Below are positions 7,455 to 16,335 of a stretch of DNA of 64,000 bases, piece after piece; the stretch's first letter is position 1; every line of letters starts with the position of its first letter. The notes under the pieces were generated by a model that was not told the DNA's origin, ran no database searches, and saw only the letters and a program-made list of their open reading frames with translations. The position numbers and the translations under genes were made by a program. Origin of the DNA: Spirochaetaceae bacterium (GTDB lineage Bacteria > Myxococcota_A > UBA9160 > UBA4427). Location of the stretch: positions 93,800 through 157,799 of the forward strand of contig JACKFD010000012.1 of the NCBI GenBank assembly GCA_020632655.1, read 5' to 3'.

Positions 7455-9521
7455 ATGTCGAGACGACGGATCCTGGTGACCAGCGCGCTGCCCTACGTCA
7501 ACGCGGGGATCCATCTCGGCTATCTCGTCGAGGCCCTGCAGACGGATTTCTGGCTGCGCTTCCAGCGCCTGCGCGGGCACGAGGTCCGCTACTTCTGCGG
7601 CGACGACACGCACGGCACGGCGACGATGCTCCGCGCCGAGCGCGAGGGCCGGACGCCCGAGTCGCTGCTCGAGGAGATGAAGGCGGCCCACGTCGCGGAT
7701 CTCGTCGGCTTCGGGGTGGTCCACGACCACTACGGCAGCACGCACTCTGCCGCGAACGAGGCCTTCGTCGCCGAGATCTGGTCCGCGCTGCGCGCCGCCG
7801 GCTGCATCGACGAGCGCGAGGTCACCCAGTTCTACGACCCCGAGGCCGGCATCTTCCTCGCCGACCGCTTCGTCGTCGGCGGCTGCCCCCGCTGCAAGAG
7901 CCCCGGCCAATACGGCGACAACTGCGAGGTCTGCGGCGCGACCTACGAGCCCGGCGACCTGATCGATCCGAAGAGTGCGATCAGCGGGGCCGCGCCCGAG
8001 GAGCGCAGCCACGTCCATCTCTTCGTGCGTCTCGAGGAGTTCCACGCCTTTCTCGAAGAGTGGACCCAGGCGCCCGGCCGGATGCCACCCGAGACGGCGA
8101 ACTGGCTGCGCGGGACCTTCCTCGCAGAGCCCCTGCGCGACTGGGACGTCTCGCGCCCCGCTCCGTATTTCGGCTTCGAGATCCCCGACGCGCCGGGCAA
8201 CTACTTCTACGTCTGGGTCGACGCGCCGATCGGCTACATCGCCGCGACCCGCGAGTGGTGCGACACGACGGGGGAGGACCTCGACCGCTGGTGGCGCGAC
8301 CCCGAGTGCGAGATCCATCACTTCATCGGCAAGGACATCGCCTACTTCCACACGCTCTTCTGGCCCGTGATGTTGAAGGCCGCCGGTTTCCAGCTCCCGA
8401 AGGCCGTGCACGTGCACGGCTTCCTGACCGTGAACGGCGAGAAGATGAGCAAGCGCAAGGGGACCTTCGTCCTTGCGCGCACCTACCTCGACCACCTCTC
8501 GCCCGAGTACCTCCGCTACTACTACGCGAGCAAGCTCTCGTCCCGGGTCGACGACATCGACCTGAACTTCGATGAGTTCGTGCAGAAGGTGAACGCGGAC
8601 CTCGTCGGCAAGGTCGTGAACCTGGCGAGCCGCACGGCGCGCTTCGTGAAGGGCGAGCGGCTGCCGGCGACCTATCCCGCGAACCGGGACGGCGGACTCT
8701 TCGCCGCGGGTGCGGCGGCGGGCGAGGAGATCGCCGCGGCCTTCGAGTCCCTCGATACGTCGAAGGCGATGAGGCTGGTGATGGGGCTCGCGGATCGCGC
8801 CAACGAGTTCGTCGAGTCGCGCGAGCCGTGGAATCTGAAGAAGGATCCCGCCCGGGCGCAGGAGCTGCTGGAAGTCTGTGCGATCGCGCTGAACCTGTTC
8901 CGGCAGATCACGGTCTATCTCGCGCCCGTGCTGCCGCGCTTCGCCGAGGAGTCGGCGCGCCTGCTCTCGCTCGACGGCGGGACGTCCTGGGCCGACGCCG
9001 CGCGGCCGGTCGAGGGCGCGATCGTCGCGAAGTTCCAGCACCTGATGGAGCGGGTCGACCCCGAGAAGGTGGCGGCGATGATCGAGGCGAGCCGCGAGGC
9101 GGCCCAGGCGAGCGAGGTCGAGGCGGCGGCGCGGGGTCGCGCGGGCGGGTCCGGGACGGATGCGCCGGCGCTGGCGGGCGAGCCCCTCGCGCCCGAGTGC
9201 ACGATCGACGATTTCGCGCGGGTCGATCTGCGGGTGGCGGAGATCCTCGAGGCGAAGGCGGTGCCCAAGGCCGACAAGCTGCTCGAGCTGACGCTCTCGC
9301 TCGGCGGCGAAGAGCGGCGCACCGTCTTCGCGGGCATCAAGAAGGCGTACGCGCCCGAGGATCTGGTGGGGCGACTGACGGTCGTCGTGGCGAACCTCGC
9401 GCCCCGCAAGATGAAGTTCGGCACGAGCGAGGGCATGGTCCTCGCGGCCGGGCCGGGCGATTCCGAGCTCTTCGTGCTCTCACCCGACTCCGGCGCGAAG
9501 CCCGGGCAGCGGATCCGCTAG
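7455..9521 (+). CDS. metG: Methionyl-tRNA synthetase
   Basis: 688 residues from ATG 7455 with GAGG eight bases upstream; an in-frame GTG at 7446 is an alternative. Class I aminoacyl-tRNA synthetase charging tRNA-Met. ALPYVNAGIHLGY carries the HIGH-type motif (HLGY). A zinc knuckle has two CxxC pairs (CPRC and CEVC) at about 142-161. KMSKRKG lies at about 334, then the anticodon-binding helical domain. After an Ala/Arg-rich linker, the C-terminal 105 residues form the EMAPII/Trbp111-like tRNA-binding domain used for dimerisation in long MetRS. It stands alone with its own intergenic region. The 3' end lies in a tandem repeat that copies its last codons. Confidence 0.96.
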   Translation: MSRRRILVTSALPYVNAGIHLGYLVEALQTDFWLRFQRLRGHEVRYFCGDDTHGTATMLRAEREGRTPESLLEEMKAAHVADLVGFGVVHDHYGSTHSAANEAFVAEIWSALRAAGCIDEREVTQFYDPEAGIFLADRFVVGGCPRCKSPGQYGDNCEVCGATYEPGDLIDPKSAISGAAPEERSHVHLFVRLEEFHAFLEEWTQAPGRMPPETANWLRGTFLAEPLRDWDVSRPAPYFGFEIPDAPGNYFYVWVDAPIGYIAATREWCDTTGEDLDRWWRDPECEIHHFIGKDIAYFHTLFWPVMLKAAGFQLPKAVHVHGFLTVNGEKMSKRKGTFVLARTYLDHLSPEYLRYYYASKLSSRVDDIDLNFDEFVQKVNADLVGKVVNLASRTARFVKGERLPATYPANRDGGLFAAGAAAGEEIAAAFESLDTSKAMRLVMGLADRANEFVESREPWNLKKDPARAQELLEVCAIALNLFRQITVYLAPVLPRFAEESARLLSLDGGTSWADAARPVEGAIVAKFQHLMERVDPEKVAAMIEASREAAQASEVEAAARGRAGGSGTDAPALAGEPLAPECTIDDFARVDLRVAEILEAKAVPKADKLLELTLSLGGEERRTVFAGIKKAYAPEDLVGRLTVVVANLAPRKMKFGTSEGMVLAAGPGDSELFVLSPDSGAKPGQRIR

Positions 9522-9594
9522 GGAGACCCTGCGAAGCCGAGGCAGCGGGTCCGCCAGGGAGACCCTGCGAAGCCGGGTCAGCGGATCCGCTAGG
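9496..9594. repeat. 36-bp tandem repeat copying the 3' end of metG
   Basis: Copies start at 9496, 9532 and 9568 (the last partial), each beginning CGAAGCC. Copy 1 contains the last eight codons and the TAG stop of metG (9519-9521). Copy 2 differs at a few positions, one of which destroys the stop. The array runs towards the next gene. Confidence 0.85.
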
Positions 9595-9650
9595 ATCCGC
9601 CCGCGCCCACAGCCCGCGCGTCCATCCCGACGCGTGCCCCCGGAGCCTGC

Positions 9651-10211
9651 GTGGCCGAAGCCTTCGACGCCCTCTCGGACGAGCACGTCCGCTTCATCGA
9701 GCGCCAGCCCGTCTTCTTCGTCGCGACCGCGGCGCGGGACGGCCGGATCAACCTCTCGCCCAAGGGCATGCCGAGTCTCGCGGTCGTCGACGCGCACACG
9801 ATCCTCTGGCTGAACCTCACGGGCAGCGGCAACGAGACGGCGGCCCACCTGCTCGACACGAACCGCATCACGCTGATGTGGTGCGCCTTCGAAGGGCCGC
9901 CGCTCATCCTGCGCGTCTACGGCCGGGCGCGGGCGACCCATCCCGACGAGCCCGAGTGGGCGGCCTGCGGCGAGCGGATCGAGCCCGTGCTGGGGGCGAG
10001 GCAATACTTCACGGTGGACATCGAGCGCGTGCAGACCTCCTGTGGCTACGCCGTGCCGCAGATGGACTACCGCTCGGATCGCACGGCCCTCACGAAGTGG
10101 GCCGAGAAGAAGGGCGAGGCCGGCATCCGCCGCTACTGGTCCGAGAAGAATGCGCGCAGCCTCGACGGCCTGCCGACCCGCGCGCCCGATCCCGCCGAGG
10201 ATCCGTCCTGA
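9651..10211 (+). CDS. Pyridoxamine 5'-phosphate oxidase-family flavoprotein
   Basis: 186 residues; the best start is the GTG at 9651, as no ATG lies close. Split-barrel FMN-binding fold: an N-terminal helix, strand PVFFVATAARDGRINLSPKG, strand TILWLNLTGSGNET, and a C-terminal extension with SCGYAVPQMDY typical of the subgroup annotated as PNPOx-family. Probably an FMN or F420-type oxidoreductase; the substrate cannot be read from sequence. It starts shortly after the metG 3' repeat array and converges with the ATP-grasp gene, 15 bases apart. Confidence 0.85.
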   Translation: MAEAFDALSDEHVRFIERQPVFFVATAARDGRINLSPKGMPSLAVVDAHTILWLNLTGSGNETAAHLLDTNRITLMWCAFEGPPLILRVYGRARATHPDEPEWAACGERIEPVLGARQYFTVDIERVQTSCGYAVPQMDYRSDRTALTKWAEKKGEAGIRRYWSEKNARSLDGLPTRAPDPAEDPS

Positions 10212-10226
10212 GTCGCGCCGCGGGGC

Positions 10227-11309
10227 TCAGCGACGCAGGCCCATGTTCAGGATGCGCTGGATCAGCGCCTCGTAGGACAGCCCCACCTGCTTGGCCGACT
10301 CGGCGAGCTCCTCGTAGTTCGCGAGCTCGGGGTTCGGGTTTGCCTCGAGGAAGTAGAGCCGGCCCTCGTGTGAGAGGCGGTAGTCGATGCGCGCGTAGCC
10401 CTCGAGCGAGAGCATCCGGTAGATGCGCTTGCTGTAGCGCTCGAGCTCCGCGAGCACGCCGTCGGGCAGGCTCGTCGCGCGCTTGATGCGGACATTGTGC
10501 TTCTCCTGATAGGCCACGTTGTGCTTGAGGCTCTCGGTGGCGATCAGCTCGTCGCCCGGCTCGAGGTTGCCCACGACGAGCTCGCGCGGGGGAAGCGCCA
10601 TCAGGCGGTCGTTGCCGAGCACGCCGACGTAGAGCTCGCGGCCCGAGATGAACTCCTCGACGATCGCGTCCGTGCCGAGGCGCTGGTGCACGAATCGCAC
10701 GCGCGCCTCGAGCGCCGCGTCGTCCCGCACGATCGACGCCTTCGAGATGCCCATCGACGCTTCTTCGACGAGCGACTTCACGATCAGGGGGAAGCCGAGC
10801 TGTTTCGGTCGCTTGACCCGACGGCCCGTGCGGACCGTGAAGAATCGGGGCACGGGGATGCGATGGTAGGTGGCGACCTTCTTCGAGAGCGCCTTGTCCC
10901 GGGCGAGCACGAGCCCGCGCGGATTGTTGCCCGTGTAGGGCACGCGAAGCAGCTCGAGGAAGGCGACGACGTGCTGGTCGTAGATCGCCTCGCCCTGGAA
11001 CTCGTCGAGCAGGTTGAAGACGATGTCCGGGTCCCAGTCGCGGACGGCGTCGCGGATCGCCCGGATCGAGTCGCGCACGCCGAGGGTGCGGGTCTCGTGA
11101 CCCAGCTTGCCGAGCGCCTCGAGGATGTCGCACTCGGTCTTGATGCGATGGAACTCGTTCTCCGAGAGCGAGTAGGGGTCTTCGGGGGGGACGAGATCCT
11201 CGTGCATCAGGGCGAGGACGCGGAGCTTCTTGCGGGCGCGGGCCCGCCGCCGCCGCGTCGCGACGGATTTCTTCGGCTCGTCGGAAGAGGAATCGCTGCC
11301 TCGCTTCAT
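10227..11309 (-). CDS. ATP-grasp ligase related to D-Ala-D-Ala ligase
   Basis: 360 residues from ATG 11309; an upstream in-frame start would add 19 residues before a poor N-terminus. A Lys/Arg-rich N-terminus precedes an ATP-grasp fold: preATP region with DIVFNLLDEFQGE, PYTGNNPRGLVLARDK, the ATP-binding FPLIVKSLVEEASMGIS, and metal-binding YARIDYRL...FLEANPNPEL. This pattern is that of D-Ala-D-Ala-ligase-like peptide or amine ligases. It lies 114 bases downstream of a zinc-peptidase gene on the same strand, away from any mur genes, so a cell-wall ligase role is not implied; peptide bond formation on another substrate is likely. Confidence 0.85.
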   Translation of the reverse strand: MKRGSDSSSDEPKKSVATRRRRARARKKLRVLALMHEDLVPPEDPYSLSENEFHRIKTECDILEALGKLGHETRTLGVRDSIRAIRDAVRDWDPDIVFNLLDEFQGEAIYDQHVVAFLELLRVPYTGNNPRGLVLARDKALSKKVATYHRIPVPRFFTVRTGRRVKRPKQLGFPLIVKSLVEEASMGISKASIVRDDAALEARVRFVHQRLGTDAIVEEFISGRELYVGVLGNDRLMALPPRELVVGNLEPGDELIATESLKHNVAYQEKHNVRIKRATSLPDGVLAELERYSKRIYRMLSLEGYARIDYRLSHEGRLYFLEANPNPELANYEELAESAKQVGLSYEALIQRILNMGLRR

Positions 11310-11423
11310 CGTGCCGGCTCTCTCCCGGGCTTCCGCCCCTTGCTCCAGGCGACCTCGCGGATGCATCGGTCCGAGGTCCTTCGTGTCCGTGCTCTCGCGG
11401 ACGCGCCATCCGCGGCGCCTGCC

Positions 11424-12446
11424 TCAGAGTGCGTGCCAGTCGCGTCCGCGGTAGACGAACTCCGCGCTGCGGGCTGCCAGCAGGATCGCGAAGTCGACGA
11501 CCAGGGCGCGCGGGGCGCCCGGCACCCGCAGCTTCAGCTCCTTGGCGCGAGCGATCATCTCGCCGAGCACGGTGTCGAGGGCGAGCTCGTGCTTGCCGGT
11601 CGCCCGAGCGACCCGGCGGCGGATCTCGGCCCGGTGCTGGCGGAGGAACGCGGCGGCGGTCTGCGAGCGCGCCGAGCACTCCTCCGCGGAGCGGAAGAAG
11701 CGTCGCAGGTCCGCGTCGTAGGCGCGTGAGGGCAGCGCGTGGTAGCGCTCGCGCTTCGCGCGGTAGTGCTCGCGAAGGGTCGTCTTGAGCCGATGGAGCG
11801 GGTCGGGTCGGGCGCGACTGCGGATGGGCGGACGTTTGCCGGCGAGGCCGGCCATCAGCTCGTCGACGTACTCGAGCTTGCGCAGGGCGGGCCAGCCCTT
11901 GTACTGGCGACGCCAGCCGGATCCCGGCGTCAGCCAGAGCGCGAAGGTCTCCGCGAAGTCCTCGTCCGGATGACTCTGGGCGTACCAGTGCGGCAGGTGG
12001 ACGACGTAGCGTCGGCTGCCGGGATTCGGGCGGTAGTAGTCGGGGTAGGGCTCGGTCGAGGAGCCGAAGATCTCGCGCCATTGCCGGCGATGGTGGAGCC
12101 GGTAGGCATGCTGCATCGCATGCCCCGCCTCGTGTCGCAGCAGACGCAGGCATTCGGCGCGGGTGCCCCCCTCGACCTCGAGGATCTGCCTCCGCTCGAG
12201 GCGCTTGAGGCGCGGATGGGCGAGGTAGAAGGGAATCGCGATGCCCGGAATGCCGGCCGGGGAGAACCACTCCTCGGAGAGCCAGCAATGCGGCTTCATC
12301 CGCAGGTCGCGGGCCTCGAGCTCGTCGTAGAGCTGCTCGATCAGCGGGGCGAGCCAGGTCCCATCGATCTCGACACCCAGGTCGCAGAGCCGCCACTCGA
12401 GCAGCTCTCGATCCGTGCACGTCTCCCAGGGTCGGCGGCGCGGCAT
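11424..12446 (-). CDS. Putative zinc-binding metallopeptidase (HEAGH type)
   Basis: 340 residues from ATG 12446. HEAGH at 105-109 gives the two His ligands and catalytic Glu of a zincin. A downstream HPDEDFAETFALWL block supplies a probable third ligand. The C-terminal half is Arg/Lys-rich and helical. This matches the cytoplasmic putative zinc-binding metallopeptidase group (COG4307-like). No signal peptide is seen. It is first in an operon with the ATP-grasp ligase, so the pair can make and cut peptide-like bonds on a common substrate (inference). TAGACT exactly six bases before the ATG suggests leaderless expression. Confidence 0.82.
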   Translation of the reverse strand: MPRRRPWETCTDRELLEWRLCDLGVEIDGTWLAPLIEQLYDELEARDLRMKPHCWLSEEWFSPAGIPGIAIPFYLAHPRLKRLERRQILEVEGGTRAECLRLLRHEAGHAMQHAYRLHHRRQWREIFGSSTEPYPDYYRPNPGSRRYVVHLPHWYAQSHPDEDFAETFALWLTPGSGWRRQYKGWPALRKLEYVDELMAGLAGKRPPIRSRARPDPLHRLKTTLREHYRAKRERYHALPSRAYDADLRRFFRSAEECSARSQTAAAFLRQHRAEIRRRVARATGKHELALDTVLGEMIARAKELKLRVPGAPRALVVDFAILLAARSAEFVYRGRDWHAL

Positions 12447-12452
12447 CGCGCG

Positions 12453-12458
12453 AGTCTA
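12453..12458 (-). promoter_or_regulatory. Candidate -10 (TAGACT) six bases before an ATG
   Basis: On the minus strand TAGACT is followed by six bases and the ATG of the zinc-peptidase gene. Transcription starting about seven bases after the hexamer would begin at the A of the start codon. The same TAnnCT-N6-ATG spacing occurs before hemW, thiL and the acyltransferase gene. Confidence 0.5.
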
Positions 12459-12637
12459 GACCAGATGCGGCTGCTCGCTCTGCTCGGAGCGGATTCCGGT
12501 GTCGATGCGCTCGCGTGGCGAGGTAGGCTATGGGCTCTCCGGCCGCGGCGCGCGACCCGGGAGCCGGCGACGATGCCTCCGGCCGCTCGATCGCGCCCGC
12601 CTCGACCCATCCCCGACTGCCTCGCCGAGGAGCCCCC

Positions 12638-13786
12638 ATGCTGACGAAGTTCGACGACTACCCGATCCACCAGACGCCCGAGCCCCTGGCGGTCGTGGCG
12701 ACCTCGGACCGACACGCCTACGACCGCTACTGGTTCAACGGCTATCAGGACGACGGCGCCTTCTACTTCGGCATCGGCGCCGCCGTCTACCCGAACCTCG
12801 GCATCGTCGACTGCGGGCTCAGCATCGTCCACGACGGCGAGCAGCACGCCTTCCACGGCTCGCGCCGAGCGCCCGCGGAGCGCAGCGAGATCGAGGTCGG
12901 CCCGTTCCGGATCGAGATCCTCGAGCCGATGTTCTCGCTGCGCATCCGGCTCGACGAGAACGAGACCGGGATCTCGGCGGACCTGCTCTGGATCCCGCGC
13001 ACGGCGAGCTTCGCCGAGGAGTTCCAGCGCTCGAAGCGCACGCCGACGAGCGGCGCCCGACACATGGAGGCGACGCGCTTCAATCAATTCGGCCGCTGGA
13101 AGGGCTGGATCCGCTACGGCGGCCGGACGGTCGAGATCGATCCGGCCCGGGTCTACGGGACGAAGGACCGGTCCTGGGGCATCCGACCCGTCGGTGATCC
13201 CGCGCCCCCCGGTGCGCCGCCGACGGAGCTGCCGGCGATCAACTTCCTCTGGTTCCCGCTGCATTGGCAGGAGCGCTGTACCCACGCCGGCATCTTCGAG
13301 AACGAGCACGGCGTCTGCTGGCACTGGGACGGGATGATCATGCCGACCTACGAGCGGCGCGAGGACATCCCCGGGATCGAGGATCCGAAGATGGAGCCCC
13401 TGGCCGGCGTCGACCATGCGATCCACGAGTTCTTCCCGGGCACGCGTCGTGCCCGGCGCGCCGCGGTCTCCCTCAAGCACCTCGACGGGCGTCTGACCGA
13501 GATCGAGCTCGAGAGCCTGCTCGTCTTCCGCATGAAGGGCATCGGCTATTCGCATCCCGAGTGGGGGCACGGCAAATGGAAGGGGGAGCTCGCGATCGGA
13601 GGCGAGTCCTGGAAGATCGAGGACTGCGCCAACATGGAGCTCCCGAACCAGCACATCCAATCCGTCGTCCGCGCCCGCCTCGCTTCGCCCTCGGGCGAGC
13701 AGCAGGGCGTCGGTGTGATGGAGCAGATCCACATCGGACCGAGCCGCCGCTACGGCTTCAAGGAGTTCCTCGACCCCGCCCGCTGA
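12638..13786 (+). CDS. Lipocalin/CrtC-like protein of unknown function
   Basis: 382 residues from ATG 12638 with GAGGAG seven bases upstream; the longer frame from 12530 is an artefact. No signal peptide or transmembrane helix. The sequence is all-beta with many Trp and charged strands (YWFNGYQDDGAFYFGIG, WGIRPVG, FLWFPLHWQ, VCWHWDG). This recalls paired lipocalin-like domains of the carotenoid hydratase CrtC/AttH superfamily and the DUF7064/7065-type proteins common in steroid- and lipid-degrading bacteria. The domain name is a tentative recollection. No catalytic residues are assigned. It stands as a single gene between the zinc-peptidase operon and a small PHA-type protein. Confidence 0.72.
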   Translation: MLTKFDDYPIHQTPEPLAVVATSDRHAYDRYWFNGYQDDGAFYFGIGAAVYPNLGIVDCGLSIVHDGEQHAFHGSRRAPAERSEIEVGPFRIEILEPMFSLRIRLDENETGISADLLWIPRTASFAEEFQRSKRTPTSGARHMEATRFNQFGRWKGWIRYGGRTVEIDPARVYGTKDRSWGIRPVGDPAPPGAPPTELPAINFLWFPLHWQERCTHAGIFENEHGVCWHWDGMIMPTYERREDIPGIEDPKMEPLAGVDHAIHEFFPGTRRARRAAVSLKHLDGRLTEIELESLLVFRMKGIGYSHPEWGHGKWKGELAIGGESWKIEDCANMELPNQHIQSVVRARLASPSGEQQGVGVMEQIHIGPSRRYGFKEFLDPAR

Positions 13787-13869
13787 GGCGGTCGCCGCTC
13801 GATTCGAAGGCTGCGATACCCTTGCGCGTCGGCGCCGCCTCTTGCGGTCCCGTCTTCCGGGAGCTCCAC

Positions 13870-14151
13870 ATGGCCGACATCGAGATGTGCCGGGATCACG
13901 GCCTCGAAGAGGACGAGGCGCGTCGTCGGATCGAGGGGCTCGCGGAGCGGATCGCCGATCGGCTCGGCGGGACCTGGTGCTGGGAGGGGGACGAGGCGGT
14001 CTGCGAGGCCCGGGGTGCCAAGGCGCGGGTCCGTTACGACTCGACCTCGATCTCGCTCGCGGTGACGCTGCCGCGGTTGATGCGGCCCCTGCGAACGCGT
14101 CTCGAGGCGAAGGTCGAGGAGTATTTCGAGCGCTACTTCGGTCGTGACTGA
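13870..14151 (+). CDS. Polyhydroxyalkanoic acid system (PHA_gran_rgn) family small protein
   Basis: 93 residues from ATG 13870, with GGGAG before it. The pattern of an N-terminal helix with LEEDEARRRIEGLAERIA, two strands, a hydrophobic L-P-R-L-M-R-P-L turn and a C-terminal amphipathic helix ending VEEYFERYFG fits the small PHA-system proteins. These were first seen near polyhydroxyalkanoate genes but occur widely without them. No PHA synthase lies here, so a storage-granule role is not supported by context. The gene overlaps the following glycosyltransferase gene by eight bases, implying translational coupling. Confidence 0.75.
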   Translation: MADIEMCRDHGLEEDEARRRIEGLAERIADRLGGTWCWEGDEAVCEARGAKARVRYDSTSISLAVTLPRLMRPLRTRLEAKVEEYFERYFGRD

Positions 14152-15163
14152 GCTCCTCGCCGGAGCGAGCGCCCCGGACGGGTCTCGCCTGCACGGCCGC
14201 GCCCATGCCGCGATCCGCAGCTGGGGCGCGGGCATCGTCAATCACGGCGGGTACGACGATCTCGCGCGCTGCCTCGAGAGCCTCGCGGTCCAGTCCCGGA
14301 GGCCCGCCTGCGTCGTGGTGTACGACACGGGGGTGTCGCCCGAGCGCCTCGAATGCCTGCGCCGCGACTGGCCGGGCGTCCGCTTCGAGTCGGGTCCGAA
14401 CGTGGGCTACGCCGGTGGGGCGAATCGGGTGGTCGAGCGGCTTCGGGACGAGGCGGCGCCCGTCGACTTCGTACTGCTCCTGAATCCGGACGTGTTCCTC
14501 GAGCCGGACTTCGCCGCGAGCCTGATCGACGCGATGGAGGCGTGTCCCGAGGTCGTGATCGCGACGGGCAAGCTGCTGCGCGCGGACGGGGTCACGATCG
14601 ACAGCGCCGGCATCGTCCTCCCGCGCCATCGCAGGCCACGCGACCGCGGCAGCGAGCAGCCCGACCGCGGGCAGTACGAGGCGCGCGAGCGCGTCGATGC
14701 GGCGAGCGGTGCGGCGATGATGCTGCGCGCGGGCGCGATCGATGGACTGACGATCGAGGGCGAGCTCTTCGACGAGACCTTCTTCGCCTACCACGAGGAC
14801 ACCGATCTGTGCTGGCGCGCCCGTCGCCTCGGGCACGTCATCCTCTACGAGCCCCGCGCCGTCGCGCGTCACGCCCGCGGCTGGCAGAAGGCCGCGCGCT
14901 TCCGGATCCCCGCCGCGGTGCGCCGCCACTCCTTCAAGAACCACTATCTGCAGCTCGTGAAGAACGAGACCCTCGGCGGGCTGCTCGCGAACGGTCCCTG
15001 GATCGTCGGTTGGGAGCTCTTGCGGCTCGGCTTCGTGCTGCTGCGCGACCGGGAGATGCTGCCGGCCTACCGGGAGGCGTGGCGGCTCCTGCCGGTCGCC
15101 CGCCGTCGCCGCCGGCTCGTGCAGGCCCGGAGCGCCCGGGGCAGGTCGGAGCACATCCGGTAG
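14144..15163 (+). CDS. Family 2 glycosyltransferase (rhamnosyltransferase-like)
   Basis: 339 residues from GTG 14144, overlapping the previous gene by eight bases. GT-A fold: N-terminal strand G-I-V-N-H-G-G-Y-D-D-L, SGPNVGYAGGANR for nucleotide-sugar binding, metal site LLNPDVF, and acceptor-side DETFFAYHEDTDLCWRARRLG, the typical (E/D)DxD/ED-W-R signature of WbbL/RfbF-type transferases. The C-terminal third has a hydrophobic segment (LLANGPWIVGWELLRLGFVLL) likely to touch the membrane. It probably adds a deoxyhexose to a surface polysaccharide; donor and acceptor cannot be told. No other polysaccharide gene is adjacent. Confidence 0.87.
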   Translation: MTELLAGASAPDGSRLHGRAHAAIRSWGAGIVNHGGYDDLARCLESLAVQSRRPACVVVYDTGVSPERLECLRRDWPGVRFESGPNVGYAGGANRVVERLRDEAAPVDFVLLLNPDVFLEPDFAASLIDAMEACPEVVIATGKLLRADGVTIDSAGIVLPRHRRPRDRGSEQPDRGQYEARERVDAASGAAMMLRAGAIDGLTIEGELFDETFFAYHEDTDLCWRARRLGHVILYEPRAVARHARGWQKAARFRIPAAVRRHSFKNHYLQLVKNETLGGLLANGPWIVGWELLRLGFVLLRDREMLPAYREAWRLLPVARRRRRLVQARSARGRSEHIR

Positions 15164-15258
15164 CATCCGCCCCTACGCGCCCGATCGTCCCGAGGGCCCG
15201 CAGCCGGGGCGAGGACGAAGAGAAGTAGAGAAGAGACGAGGAAGAGAGGAGACCGCGC

Positions 15259-15735
15259 ATGTCGACCGCTGTTGCCGAGACCGGAGAGATGGCTCGCCTC
15301 GAGATCCGCAAGGGTGTCGACGGGCGGCTTGCCGTGGGCGGCCTCGAGCTCGTCGCCTGCCGTCGCGAGGTCGGGGAGATCGACGGCGGCATCACGCTCT
15401 ACGTCTGGAGCGCGCTGCCGGACGAGGCGCGCGAGCTGCTGCGGATCGACCTCTTCCGGAACCGACCGCACTACCACGCGCCGGCGGAGAACGAGGCCGA
15501 GACGCGCATCCCGCCCGAGGACCCGGTCGCCTGGGGCATCGACGCGATCACCGGTCGGGCGCCGGAGCTGCTGCGTCAAGGTGGCTTCGACGGCGTCGCC
15601 GAGCGGGTCGACCTCGCGGCCCTGGCCGCGGCCGGTCCCGCGATGCGCGGACTCTTCGACGGGCTCGCGGAGCCGACGGAGGTCTCCTATTTCGAGGTGC
15701 CGCGCGCGGTCCTCGAAGGACTCGCTGCGAGCTGA
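15259..15735 (+). CDS. Hypothetical soluble protein
   Basis: 158 residues from ATG 15259 after a purine-rich leader with AGAGGAGA. Not recognised. It is acidic, lacks a signal peptide or transmembrane helix, and looks alpha/beta: strands RLEIRKGVDGRL and ITLYVWSALP, an HYHAP segment, and a helical C-terminal half. Good codon position bias and a strong ribosome site support a real gene. Its last codons and stop are copied four times downstream in a 35-bp tandem array. Confidence 0.7.
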   Translation: MSTAVAETGEMARLEIRKGVDGRLAVGGLELVACRREVGEIDGGITLYVWSALPDEARELLRIDLFRNRPHYHAPAENEAETRIPPEDPVAWGIDAITGRAPELLRQGGFDGVAERVDLAALAAAGPAMRGLFDGLAEPTEVSYFEVPRAVLEGLAAS

Positions 15736-15860
15736 TGCCCGCCGCCCTCGAAGGACTCACGGCGAGCTGATGCCCGCCGCTCTCGAAGGACTCACGGCGA
15801 GCTGATGCCCGCCGCTCTCGAAGGACTCACGGCGAGCTGATGCCCGTCGCCCTCGAAGGG
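15712..15860. repeat. 35-bp tandem repeat, four copies, copying a gene 3' end
   Basis: Copies start at 15712, 15747, 15782 and 15817, with a partial fifth at 15852, each starting CTCGAAGG. Copy 1 is the last eight codons plus stop (15733-15735) of the preceding gene; later copies share CTCACGGCGAGCTGA and differ from copy 1 at a few bases. All copies carry a TGA followed by TGCCCG. The period is not divisible by three, so the array is not an in-frame protein repeat. Confidence 0.9.
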
Positions 15861-15904
15861 GAAGCGGCGTCGGCAGCACCGACCGGATGCGAGCGGAGGC
15901 GGCC

Positions 15905-16291
15905 ATGGCGCACATCGAGTCGATCAGCGCCGTGACCCTCGTGACGGCGGACATGGCCCGGGCGGTGCGATTCTACGAGGCGCTGGGATTCGAGCGGCGC
16001 TACGGCGGCGGGAGTGCCGACTTCACGAGCTTCCACGTCGGCGAGGGATATCTGAACCTCGCACTCCGCCGCGATGCCGGCGACGTCGATGGCTGGGGCC
16101 GGACGATCCTCTACGTCTCCGACGTCGATGCCATGCACGAGCGGGTCCGCGCGGCGGGCTTCGTGCCCGAGTTCCCACCGCGCGACGCACCGTGGGGCGA
16201 GCGCTACTTCCACGTGCGGGACCCCGACGGACACGAGCTCTCGTTCGCGCGCCCCCTCGACGGCGACGCCGTCGCGCGGACGGCGCGTTAG
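15905..16291 (+). CDS. VOC-family (glyoxalase/dioxygenase fold) protein
   Basis: 128 residues; ATG 15905 (MAHIES) chosen over an upstream in-frame start. Two beta-alpha-beta-beta-beta modules: the first ISAVTLVTADMARAVRFYEALGF, the second VSDVDAMHERVRAAGF...YFHVRDPDGHELSFARP. The closing DPDGHELSF is a hallmark of VOC proteins, with Glu a potential metal ligand; the N-terminal metal His is not obvious. It could be a lactoylglutathione-lyase-like enzyme or binding protein; the substrate is unknown. It directly follows the 35-bp repeat array. Confidence 0.85.
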   Translation: MAHIESISAVTLVTADMARAVRFYEALGFERRYGGGSADFTSFHVGEGYLNLALRRDAGDVDGWGRTILYVSDVDAMHERVRAAGFVPEFPPRDAPWGERYFHVRDPDGHELSFARPLDGDAVARTAR

Positions 16292-16335
16292 GCGACGCGC
16301 GGCCCTGCGGAGGGCGGCGGTCGGCCCGATCAGCT

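Noticed and set aside
15712..15860. Short regular repeats as a CRISPR array
   Set aside because: Copies are head-to-tail with no spacers and overlap a gene end; no cas genes.
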